A stretch of 12,220 bases of DNA from Candidatus Fermentibacteraceae bacterium (GTDB lineage: Bacteria > Fermentibacterota > Fermentibacteria > Fermentibacterales > JCC-6), in NCBI GenBank assembly GCA_021162285.1, contig JAGGYZ010000328.1, positions 1-12,220 of the forward strand. The letters are read 5' to 3'. Every line of letters starts with the position of its first letter. Within the stretch, counting starts at the first letter, position 1. A program made the translations under genes and the position numbers. The notes under the pieces were generated by a model that searched no databases, was not told the DNA's origin, and saw only the letters and a list, made by a program, of their open reading frames with translations. Shown piece by piece: positions 5,831 through 12,220 of the stretch.

Positions 5831-6844
5831 TTACTTTGAGTTCAATTCACTTTCAAGGTTGGCCAGTTTTTCCAGAATGGAATCAAACTCCGGCACGCTA
5901 TAGAAGAACATAACCTTCATTGCACGGTAGTCTTTTTGCAAAGCAGCAAGACGTTCTGCACGAGGCAGTATATGGAAGCTGCCTGGGCATGCTTCCATAT
6001 ACCGGGCCCAGCCACAATGGTAAAAACGGTCTTTGTGTACACAAACATCATGAAGAAGATCGATATCCTTCAGAGCTTCATCTTTAACAGAAACTTGAGT
6101 CATAGACGCAAGATCAGCATAGTGCCGAGAGTATCGTATAGGAAGTGGTTTATCTAATGACCGAAAGTACTCGGCATGAAGGATAGTGGCTTTCTCCCAG
6201 AAAGTGCGTTTGGCGACAACAGTTGTTACGGAGCATGAGGGCTCCATAAAAACATCTGGGTAGTGTTTTGCCGCATAAGGCTGAACATCGCAGATAGAAT
6301 TAGGGATTGGTTCTGCATGGGTACCCAGTTCAAGAGTCACGTGAGGATGTATATAAGCCAGTCTTGAATTCGTAGCACCAGGATACACGAAATTAACAGT
6401 ATGTGGATCCTCTGAGCTGATTTCAAGAATCCAGTCCGTGTCTCCGAGTACATTCTTGATCCGGGCAGAGAGAAATTTAAGGAAAGGCCCAGCAATATAG
6501 TTCTGGCATGCGACCAGCATTTCGCCCAGCAAGCGCTGCCTTCTGGTGTTTGACAAATTTGTCTGTCTTGGGTCTTTATCGTAAATGAACCCAAGTTTCT
6601 CAAAATTAACAGCCAGGTCAATATCTTCTGAAAACCGATGTATAAGATTGAAACATTTAGAGAGACTTGTACCCCCCTTGAATACAAGCATGTCTTCAAA
6701 CTCAGGAATTGAGTACAGCTGTTTCAGGAGCCAGCACACCCAGAAATCCTTCTCCACATTTACCGGATGAAAACGCATGTGCTCAGCAGTTGCTCTGAAC
6801 AAACCTGCACGCTCTTGCTTTGATAGAGTTGCAACACTATTCAT
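5831..6844 (-). CDS. Long AbiEii-type nucleotidyltransferase toxin (pair 2)
   Basis: 337 residues from the ATG at 6844, chosen because AGGG lies six bases upstream; an ATG at 6850 is possible, and the longer frame to 6907 would run well into the upstream gene. The protein carries NVEKDFWVCWLL (29-40), KGGTSLSK (56-63) and RFSEDIDLA (70-78) with Asp74 and Asp76 intact. A third acidic strand VTLELGT (169-175) and FWEKATILHAEY (215-226) with SRHYADLA (239-246) follow. This is the larger AbiEii/AbiGii subfamily normally partnered by DUF6088 proteins. Its start overlaps the stop of the DUF6088 gene by eight bases, so the two are co-translated. All catalytic positions seen are intact. Confidence 0.87.
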   Translation of the reverse strand: MNSVATLSKQERAGLFRATAEHMRFHPVNVEKDFWVCWLLKQLYSIPEFEDMLVFKGGTSLSKCFNLIHRFSEDIDLAVNFEKLGFIYDKDPRQTNLSNTRRQRLLGEMLVACQNYIAGPFLKFLSARIKNVLGDTDWILEISSEDPHTVNFVYPGATNSRLAYIHPHVTLELGTHAEPIPNSICDVQPYAAKHYPDVFMEPSCSVTTVVAKRTFWEKATILHAEYFRSLDKPLPIRYSRHYADLASMTQVSVKDEALKDIDLLHDVCVHKDRFYHCGWARYMEACPGSFHILPRAERLAALQKDYRAMKVMFFYSVPEFDSILEKLANLESELNSK

Positions 6845-7448
6845 GATCATCCCTGATAAGCTTCTCGGCAATATCCAGTATCCAGTCAGTACCGAATCGG
6901 ACATCACTGAGAAAGTCGGTCTTCTCTTTCTCTGTTAGTTTGTTTCGCAGAGATATAAGTGTTTTACTGTCGATTTCCCCTTTGCCGAGGAACCGCAGTG
7001 CCTGAGCTATTATTCTGGATGAGTAGTGCTCCATATGCAAATTCCTGGGAGCTGTATGGCGGAAGGTAATCATCTGGTTGCCGATGTTGAAATAACGCGT
7101 AGGGCCTGTAGAAAGGTAGATAATCTTTGCCGGTACCTGTTGAGACAGATTGAGGATATTTGCCGCCATAGCTTCATCCGGCGCGATTACCCAGCGGTGT
7201 TTTCTAGAAATTGCCTGTGCAGCCAGATCCGGGCTGGGTGGCAGGTTTTCATTAAGCAAGTCGCTTTTCTCGGGATAGTCATACAATCCCCTTCCAATGC
7301 GACGAATAATGCCTTCCTTTTCCAGACGACACAGAATAACCCCGATCTGCGCACTTGGTGCGATGTTTCGCAGATCCTTCCTGGTAAAAACCCAACCGGT
7401 TCCGTTCTTTCTGATTTGAGCTTCGATGTTCTTGCGGAGACTATGCAT
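6837..7448 (-). CDS. DUF6088 family regulator, likely antitoxin of pair 2
   Basis: 203 residues. The N-terminal winged helix (about 8-60) reads GWVFTRKDLRNI, then RLEKEGIIRRIGRGLYDYP, ending in the RGLYDYP wing typical of AbiEi-like and DUF6088 proteins. The C-terminal part (PDLAAQAISRKHRWVIAPDE, then NIGNQMITFRH) is the AbiEi-like dimer/toxin-binding region. GGAAGG lies five bases before the ATG. It is followed directly by the nucleotidyltransferase and should neutralise it and autorepress. A near-consensus promoter with a perfect 13-bp palindrome lies just upstream. Confidence 0.82.
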   Translation of the reverse strand: MHSLRKNIEAQIRKNGTGWVFTRKDLRNIAPSAQIGVILCRLEKEGIIRRIGRGLYDYPEKSDLLNENLPPSPDLAAQAISRKHRWVIAPDEAMAANILNLSQQVPAKIIYLSTGPTRYFNIGNQMITFRHTAPRNLHMEHYSSRIIAQALRFLGKGEIDSKTLISLRNKLTEKEKTDFLSDVRFGTDWILDIAEKLIRDDHE

Positions 7449-7461
7449 AACTGCCTTCCAT

Positions 7462-7500
7462 TGTTACAAAAATATACCCTATTTTTGTAACACTTGTCCA
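7462..7500 (-). promoter_or_regulatory. Promoter and palindromic operator of the DUF6088/AbiEii operon
   Basis: On the minus strand, -35 TGGACA (7500-7495), 18-base spacer, -10 TATATT (7476-7471). Overlapping the spacer and -10 is a perfect 13-bp inverted repeat: TGTTACAAAAATA (7462-7474), TACCC, TATTTTTGTAACA (7480-7492). A dimeric winged-helix protein bound there would block RNA polymerase, as expected for autorepression by the DUF6088 protein. Confidence 0.7.
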
Positions 7501-7549
7501 GCACTATGCTTCCTGTGAATTGTGGATGCAGCATTCACACCAGCTGAGT

Positions 7550-7814
7550 TCAGATGATATTTTTTGTATACAGATTGTGGTAGTAACCCTTGAGTTCAAT
7601 CAGGCTGTCATGGGTTCCAGTTTCAACAACAGTACCATTGTTCAGAACAAATATCTTGTCTACATGGCGTACTGTAGAGAGACGGTGTGCAATGATAATG
7701 GTGGTTCTGTTTTTACTCAGCTTGAACATGGCTTCCTGAATAAGGCTTTCCGATTCTGTGTCTAGGGAAGATGTTGCCCCCTGATGGAATTGCTCGGTAA
7801 AGTTCATAAGCCGT
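7550..7814 (-). pseudogene. Truncated copy of the ABC exporter gene with an in-frame internal deletion (copy B)
   Basis: 7548-7778 matches 9981-10211 with about 12 differences in roughly 230 bases (about 95%). The match then jumps to 10796-10835 without interruption. The missing 588 bases (196 codons) were joined through a shared TGCC, keeping the frame, so MNFTEQFHQGA is fused to TSSLDTESES. The retained part encodes the segment after Walker B, the H-loop histidine (AHRLST) and the C-terminus; Walker A, the signature motif and the membrane domain are gone. Homology stops at 7814. Only four of the differences change an amino acid, so the copy appears to derive from a functional relative rather than from long decay. 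Confidence 0.9.
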
Positions 7815-7830
7815 GTTAAGCAGCTTAACA
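7814..7830. repeat. Short perfect palindrome at the edge of ABC copy B
   Basis: TGTTAAG (7814-7820), CAG, CTTAACA (7824-7830): seven perfect pairs, located exactly where similarity to the ABC gene ends. It contains the GTTAAG/CTTAAC half-sites seen also upstream of hicA and the pair-1 AbiEi gene. It could be a recombination breakpoint or a leftover operator. Confidence 0.45.
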
Positions 7831-7840
7831 GTAGTTGTGT

Positions 7841-7888
7841 TTCCTGTTTTTCTTCATTTTCTTGAGTAAGAAAACAGCCCATTGCAGG
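7841..7888 (-). pseudogene. Stub of an AbiEi-like antitoxin gene: start codon and operator region
   Basis: 34 bases (7841-7874) match 9879-9912 at 30 positions, and weaker similarity extends to about 7888. The matching stretch in the intact module holds the operator palindrome (TTTTCTTG-AG-CAAGAAAA there, one mismatch here at 7857-7874) and the first codons of the antitoxin gene. Reading leftward, the coding sequence is lost after about 10 codons and the ABC fragment follows. It is therefore the broken 5' end of a second gene of that antitoxin type. Confidence 0.6.
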
Positions 7889-7919
7889 TATTAGTCAGTG
7901 AATTTCTTTTAGGTTTTCG

Positions 7920-8789
7920 TCAAATGGTGTGTAGAAAGAGCACATCGAGAGCTGAAATAAATCCATCGAGATCAAAATCAGTTCGATAGTATTTGCTTTC
8001 CTTCAACCGAAGGATACCCATGCTTTCAGTTGTCGTAAAGTGGGTTGAAACAATGTCACCAGCCTCTTTCATTACAGAATCATTAATGTGTTTGTCTCTT
8101 AATTCGAGAGCGCCGGTCCATTCAGTCTCCGTCGTTGACGCAAGTACACTATACATATCAAGAGCGTGATAACGGCCGAACTCTTTGTTGGGGTCGTTGA
8201 AGCGGTCCTTAAAGGCATAGAGTTTCATTAGCAAAAAGGTAAATGCGTGTGGTAAAAATACTTTTGCGGTAAAAGGAGAGCCCCCACTTAATTTGCCAGT
8301 TATTTCTACAGAAAGAAGCCCTTCCTCCAGTGTAAAAGCTTCATCAGTAGGATGAGCGTGAATTCCCACAGAAGGTCTTGGTTTAACTCGTCGGCTGTCT
8401 GTTTTGACCTTTGTGTTCTCGAAAAAGCTTTGAGGCCCGGTGAGGATGTCAATTTTTATCATTCCAGCATCCGAATTTCCAGGTCCGGGTTTGTAGAACT
8501 GATAATATTTTGCAGTGGGAACAGGTTTGTAATTCAGGTTGAGCAGGGCCTGTGAAAGTGGCTTCAATTTTTCTGAGTTGATAAGCAATTCCGGTCTTAG
8601 AAACAGATCAATATCGCCTGTTGATCTTTCTTCCGGCCACTCTTTAAAGAGTGTTGGTGTGTCTGATTGGCGCCTGTCTTTTATTCTCAGGTAGATACCA
8701 TAGCCGCCGCCAATAATCAGATTGATATCAGAGTTTTGAATTTCGTTCAGAATTTCAAGCAATGCAGTCTCAAGGCTTTGTAAGATCAT
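7920..8789 (-). CDS. Nucleotidyltransferase-fold toxin partner of the large AbiEi-like protein (pair 3)
   Basis: 289 residues. The nucleotidyltransferase signature is LIIGGGYGIYLR (24-35) followed by STGDIDLFL (56-64), giving Asp59 and Asp61, and a third acidic strand MIKIDIL (110-116, Asp114). MKLYAFKDRF (188-197) and GRYHALDMYSVLA (205-217) correspond to the lysine and YxDxYDL-like helices of the AbiEii class. It is more diverged than pairs 1 and 2, and the inserts make it longer than minimal family members. Its ATG overlaps the stop of the upstream antitoxin gene as ATGA. All expected catalytic acidic residues are present. The toxin role is inferred from fold and partner. Confidence 0.75.
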   Translation of the reverse strand: MILQSLETALLEILNEIQNSDINLIIGGGYGIYLRIKDRRQSDTPTLFKEWPEERSTGDIDLFLRPELLINSEKLKPLSQALLNLNYKPVPTAKYYQFYKPGPGNSDAGMIKIDILTGPQSFFENTKVKTDSRRVKPRPSVGIHAHPTDEAFTLEEGLLSVEITGKLSGGSPFTAKVFLPHAFTFLLMKLYAFKDRFNDPNKEFGRYHALDMYSVLASTTETEWTGALELRDKHINDSVMKEAGDIVSTHFTTTESMGILRLKESKYYRTDFDLDGFISALDVLFLHTI

Positions 8790-9895
8790 TGCTTAAACTC
8801 CTTTTGATAATTGTCAAGAATGAATGATTTGATTTGAGTTGCGGTTTCCTGGTCCCGCTTGTCTCCATCCATTAACTCCAGGTACACCTGTACCGGTGAA
8901 GCCCATGGGAAGCCTTCAGAAACAAAGGGATTAAAAAACACCCTTTCATCATTTGTCTCGATTAGTTCAAGGTTCGGGAATCTGTCCATTTGGCTTCCAG
9001 GTAAGTTCTCCAGAAGGGATCCAAGGTCAGTGCAGTAAACAGACAGCAAATCTCCTCTTCCCATTACAGCATAAAGATTAAAAGAAGATGTTCCGGTGGC
9101 TGCAATAGGAATCTTCATTTTCCGTGATTGTTTCAGCAATAGCGAGATAATTTCATTCTTTGAATACGGAAGCTTGATTCGGGTTATTGCTCGAGCCTTT
9201 GGAGGGAAGTATGCCTCTGCAAGCTTGGTTAGAAGTTTCTCGGGCTGCAGTAAATCAATACCATGTTTACGTCCGATGATCAAGTCGTCTTCAAGGGTTT
9301 TGAGAGACTTGGAAACAGTAGAAAGGCTGATAGGTTTCTTGATGTTGGCGGTTACAAGCAAATTTCTTCGGTTGATCTCAGAACAAACCCCCTGGACGCT
9401 GCTGAATCTGGGTTTGGCTAGAAATACCCTCCCTACCATGGAACTGTTTTTTCTGTAGATATTCTTTATCGGTGCGGAGGAAGGAAAACGATTTCTTGCC
9501 CCGCTGCGGAAAGCTGCAAATTCACCCGGAACAATTATCAAGTAATTCCCACAAAGATCTATTCCACTTACACCCAGTTGTTCTAATTCATTTAGTTTTT
9601 GCTCGCTGAGGTATGGCATTATCAGCATGGGTAGATAGTGTTCTGGAAGTGGTGTTGACTTCAAATAGTTGAGAGCATTTCGGAAGATCAATGGTGTAGA
9701 TTTCGATTTCAACTCAACAACAAATCTGGCTTTTTTATCCATCCAGGCTATTTCAACCGCTGCATCATAAATTCTATTCCGATTAGCAGTATTCTCTTGA
9801 ATTAATCGCAAAGACAGAGGAAGAATCAATATCCCATCATTCCGGAGCAGCTCTATCATTTCATTTTCTGTTGGCAATTTCCTGTTTCCTTTCAT
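8786..9895 (-). CDS. Large AbiEi-like antitoxin with N-terminal PD-(D/E)xK-like domain (pair 3)
   Basis: About 369 residues from ATG 9895. The frame is open to a TTG at 9937, but that TTG coincides with a probable -35 element; a TTG at 9877 or ATG at 9859, preceded by AAGGAAACAGGA, are also possible starts. Residue numbers here count from 9937. The N-terminal domain has Asp58, then RFVVELKSKST with Glu75-x-Lys77, and GVSGIDLCGNYLII, a pattern like the restriction-endonuclease fold. A winged helix follows (about 178-225: SSVQGVCSEINRRNL, then LSTVSKSLKTLEDDLII). The C-terminal region (AATGTSSFNLYAVMG, FFNPF, ASPVQVYLELM) resembles AbiEi C-terminal domains. It likely represses its operon and controls the nucleotidyltransferase that overlaps it by four bases. 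Confidence 0.72.
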   Translation of the reverse strand: MKGNRKLPTENEMIELLRNDGILILPLSLRLIQENTANRNRIYDAAVEIAWMDKKARFVVELKSKSTPLIFRNALNYLKSTPLPEHYLPMLIMPYLSEQKLNELEQLGVSGIDLCGNYLIIVPGEFAAFRSGARNRFPSSAPIKNIYRKNSSMVGRVFLAKPRFSSVQGVCSEINRRNLLVTANIKKPISLSTVSKSLKTLEDDLIIGRKHGIDLLQPEKLLTKLAEAYFPPKARAITRIKLPYSKNEIISLLLKQSRKMKIPIAATGTSSFNLYAVMGRGDLLSVYCTDLGSLLENLPGSQMDRFPNLELIETNDERVFFNPFVSEGFPWASPVQVYLELMDGDKRDQETATQIKSFILDNYQKEFKQ

Positions 9896-9937
9896 TTTCT
9901 TGAGCAAGAAAATACTCAATTTCAGGAAAATCGGCAA
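9895..9937 (-). promoter_or_regulatory. Promoter and palindromic operator of the pair 3 operon
   Basis: On the minus strand, TTGCCG (9937-9932), 17-base spacer, TATTTT (9914-9909). The palindrome TTTTCTTG-AG-CAAGAAAA (9895-9912) overlaps the -10 and the expected start of transcription. The same palindrome with one mismatch is retained in the stub at 7857-7874, while surrounding bases changed more. That supports a functional site. Confidence 0.5.
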
Positions 9938-9982
9938 GGGCAGATAATGTCGATGTATGATTTTCGGTTCTGGTAAGGCTGT

Positions 9983-11698
9983 TCAGATGATATTTTTTGT
10001 ATACAGATTGTGGTAGTGACCCTTGAGTTTAATCAGGCTGTCATGGGTTCCTGTTTCAACAACAGCACCATTGTTAAGAACAAATATCTTGTCTACATGG
10101 CGTACCGTAGAGAGACGGTGTGCGATGATAATGGTGGTTCTGTTTCTGCTCAGCTTAAACATGGCTTCCTGAATAAGGCTTTCCGATTCTGTGTCCAGGG
10201 AAGAGGTTGCCTCGTCAAAAACAAGCACAGTGGGATTCTTCAGGAAGACCCTGGCAATGGATACCCTCTGTTTCTGACCTCCGGAGAGTTTTACCCCTCT
10301 CTCGCCCACAAAGGTATCAAATCCATCCGGCAGCGAGACAATAAAGGAATAGATGTTGGCACTGCGAGCGGCTTCAAACATTTCCTCTTCAGTAGCCGAG
10401 GGTTTGCCGTACATGATGTTGTCTCTGATGGTACCGTCGAACAGGAAAACATTCTGTTGAACCAGACCGATATTCTCGCGCAGAAACTTCTGTTTCAGAT
10501 CCATGATGTTATGGTCATCAAAGGTTATGCACCCTTTCTGTGCTTCGTAGAACCTGGGAATAAGGGATACAATGGTGCTTTTGCCTGCACCTGATTCACC
10601 CACAATTGCAACTGATTCCCCTGCTGAGACAGAAAGAGACACATCCCGAATGATCCAGTCCGGGGAAGAAGAGTACTTGAACCATAAGTTTGACAATTCT
10701 ACTTTACCCTTTACCGGGTGGAAGGCAATGGCATCAGGCCTGTCTTCAATATCCGGCTCAATATCCATGATCTCGGTAAATCTTTCGAAAGAGGCTGCCC
10801 CCTGATGGAATTGCTCGGTAAAGTTCATAAGCCGTTGAATAGGCTTCAATATGATGTTCACGTAAAGGATGAAGGCAATAATATCTGCAGGGGTGATACG
10901 GTCATTAAAGTAAAGCCAGGCACCTCCTGCAATAACTACAAGGTAGTACATGTCTGCCAGGAACTGGAACACCGAGTAAAACACACCCATAATTGTATAT
11001 ATCTTCTCTTTTGCCAGCCGGAAGTGTGTGTTGACGGCATCGAATTTTGAAAGCTCAAGTTCCTCATTGGCGTAAGATTTAACCTCACGGATTCCCTGCA
11101 CGGAGTTCTCTACAGCGCTGTTGATGTCTGCTATCTTCTTCCGAACATTACGGAAGCCGCTTCTCATCTTGCCACCGTAACGAACACCCCATACCATCAT
11201 GAAGGGGATGGGAATCAGAGAGATAAAGGCAAGAGTCGGGTTGAAAGTGAACATGAAGTAGAAGGAGCCCACGATCAGGAAGAAAGAGATGATCAGATCC
11301 TCGGGCCCGTGATGAGCAACCTCTGCTATGGTATTAAGGTCATTAGAGATCCGGGACATGATGTGCCCTGTCTTCGTGCTGTCGAAATAGTTGAAAGACA
11401 GCTTCTGAATATGACGGAAGATAACCTCCCTCATGTCATACTCCATGCGCACACCAAGGATATGCCCCCACTTCATGCGGATGTACTCAAACACCATCTT
11501 TGCAAGATAGATGAAGATCATCAGTACGAAGTAAACAACAATAGCTTTTACATCCCGAGCAGGAATCAGAGACTGAAGCAGCTTTCGAACCATAGAGGGT
11601 ATCAGTATAGCCAGCCCGGAAGACAGCAGAGCAACTGCAATATCTATACCAAACAACAACTTGTGCGGTTTATAAAAGCTAATGAAACGCTTAAGCAT
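9983..11698 (-). CDS. MsbA-like ABC exporter, fused membrane and ATPase domains
   Basis: 571 residues, the usual length of a homodimeric half-exporter. The N-terminal region (1-320) is a type IV exporter membrane domain with six hydrophobic helices, the first at 15-36, and the intracellular loop FDSTKTGHIMSRISNDL (105-121). The ATPase domain has Walker A GESGAGKST (367-375), Q-loop Gln414/415, signature LSGGQKQR (471-478), Walker B VLVFDE (491-496) with Glu496, D-loop SSLD and H-loop His527. It acts in the inner membrane, exporting a lipid or amphipathic drug; the substrate cannot be told from sequence. GGAG lies five bases before the ATG. Its 3' end is duplicated at 7548 and 5428, and the pair 3 operon begins 45 bases past its stop. 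Confidence 0.93.
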   Translation of the reverse strand: MLKRFISFYKPHKLLFGIDIAVALLSSGLAILIPSMVRKLLQSLIPARDVKAIVVYFVLMIFIYLAKMVFEYIRMKWGHILGVRMEYDMREVIFRHIQKLSFNYFDSTKTGHIMSRISNDLNTIAEVAHHGPEDLIISFFLIVGSFYFMFTFNPTLAFISLIPIPFMMVWGVRYGGKMRSGFRNVRKKIADINSAVENSVQGIREVKSYANEELELSKFDAVNTHFRLAKEKIYTIMGVFYSVFQFLADMYYLVVIAGGAWLYFNDRITPADIIAFILYVNIILKPIQRLMNFTEQFHQGAASFERFTEIMDIEPDIEDRPDAIAFHPVKGKVELSNLWFKYSSSPDWIIRDVSLSVSAGESVAIVGESGAGKSTIVSLIPRFYEAQKGCITFDDHNIMDLKQKFLRENIGLVQQNVFLFDGTIRDNIMYGKPSATEEEMFEAARSANIYSFIVSLPDGFDTFVGERGVKLSGGQKQRVSIARVFLKNPTVLVFDEATSSLDTESESLIQEAMFKLSRNRTTIIIAHRLSTVRHVDKIFVLNNGAVVETGTHDSLIKLKGHYHNLYTKNII

Positions 11699-11743
11699 GG
11701 AATCTCCAGAGAAAAACGAGAAGGATAATGAACAGGAAATATA

Positions 11744-11860
11744 CTAAACCCGCCAAATCAGAGAGCTGAATCTAAACCGGACAGGGTCGGCCCTTTTAAA
11801 TCGAAGTCGTTCTCCGAGAAGCCGCAAGGCCTCGTCCAGTACTTTACCATCAGGCACCAT
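11744..11860 (-). pseudogene. Short N-terminal remnant of a DUF6036-like nucleotidyltransferase
   Basis: 38 codons from ATG 11860 (AGGA about ten bases upstream) read GKVLDEALRLLGERLRFKRA, then DPVRF, and end at a TAG (11744-11746). The block LxEALRLLGERL...PVR resembles the start of DUF6036-type nucleotidyltransferases, in which a VVCGGSALI motif should follow. Here the reading becomes RFSSLIWRV-stop instead, as if a few codons containing the glycine motif had been lost. It lies 45 bases upstream of the ABC start. A genuine small protein cannot be excluded. Confidence 0.35.
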
Positions 11861-12220
11861 CGTGTTTACATCCTGACATTAGTACTTGTTGTTCTTACTA
11901 TAAGTACAACATGTGCCAATGTTCAGATTGATATCTCCCTGGGACAACCCTCGCTTACTATTGCACCGGAGAGACACTAAGCAGTAAAGTCAGGGCAAAG
12001 TAAAGAACCATCCCTGCAAATCAGGGTTGGGAATCATGTTATTCAGCAGTTCGCACCGTTGAAGATCATTAAGGTCAATCCGCTGATCTTAATGAATCAC
12101 GCTGGCCAAACAGGAAGCAAGACAATCGAATAAGCAAAAACGAAACAAACAGTATCCTATTAACTGTTACAACAACTGTAACAAATGTGGGTGTTTTTGT
12201 TACAGCGAATGTATTGGAAT
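11861..12220. other. Non-coding right end of the window
   Basis: No gene found. It contains an imperfect 12-bp inverted repeat, TCATTAAGGTCA (12066-12077) and TGATCTTAATGA (12084-12095), with one mismatch and a 6-base loop. A smaller hairpin lies at 12012-12026 (CCCTG-CAAAT-CAGGG). GTACTT/AAGTAC arms (6 bp) stand near 11881-11906 in front of the DUF6036-like fragment. A cluster of TGTTACA half-sites at the edge is listed separately. Confidence 0.4.
12165..12204. promoter_or_regulatory. Cluster of three TGTTACA half-sites, possible operator
   Basis: TGTTACA (12165-12171), TGTAACA (12177-12183) and TGTTACA (12198-12204) alternate in orientation, giving two overlapping palindromes, the second with longer arms (TGTAACAAA with TTTGTTACA). 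The same half-site forms the operator of the DUF6088 operon at 7462-7492. It may belong to the promoter of another regulator gene beyond the right edge. Confidence 0.4.

Noticed and set aside
6845..6907. Longer N-terminus for the pair 2 nucleotidyltransferase
   Set aside because: It would overlap the DUF6088 gene by about 70 bases, and its extra residues match no AbiEii N-terminus; the ATG at 6844 has a proper ribosome site.
10010..10594. A 194-codon plus-strand open frame inside the ABC gene
   Set aside because: It is antisense to the conserved ATPase domain, has no family motif and no ribosome site.

Overview
The window looks like a piece of a Gram-negative, probably anaerobic bacterial chromosome. 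The evidence is an MsbA-type ABC exporter, a MATE efflux pump, a stub resembling a glutamate-mutase accessory gene, and moderate GC. The mix of DUF4143 ATPases, AbiE-type modules and a zinc-finger TPR protein would suit a spirochaete or a similar lineage, but this placement is only an inference.

Layout, left to right. The start of a MATE transporter gene runs off the left edge on the minus strand (1-110). Divergent from it is a hicA-hicB toxin-antitoxin pair (339-915), followed by an AAA/DUF4143 ATPase (1136-2290) with its own promoter and operator-like palindrome. All remaining intact genes are on the minus strand. Read in their direction of transcription from the right they are: a complete MsbA-like ABC exporter (11698-9983); a large AbiEi-like antitoxin with a nuclease-like N-terminal domain plus a nucleotidyltransferase (9895-7920); a DUF6088 regulator plus a long AbiEii nucleotidyltransferase (7448-5831); a classical AbiEi/AbiEii pair (5060-3631); and a zinc-finger/TPR protein (3547-2621). 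A short fragment upstream of the ABC gene (11860-11744) looks like the start of a fourth nucleotidyltransferase gene of DUF6036 type.

The main structural observation is that the last codons of the ABC exporter gene occur three times in the same orientation, at 9981, 7548 and 5428. All three share exactly the same outer boundary, two bases beyond the stop codon. The copies separate the three nucleotidyltransferase toxin-antitoxin modules from one another, as if modules had been added repeatedly at the 3' end of this gene. Between them lie other relics: an antitoxin promoter stub, a DUF4143 3' end and a GlmL-like 5' end. No integrase, transposase, CRISPR array, rRNA or convincing tRNA is present.

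How the genes probably work together: each toxin-antitoxin pair is a translationally coupled unit with overlapping reading frames. Several are preceded by a palindrome overlapping the promoter, the expected arrangement for autorepression by the antitoxin. The region therefore reads as an accumulation site for toxin-antitoxin or phage-defence modules next to a housekeeping lipid or drug exporter.
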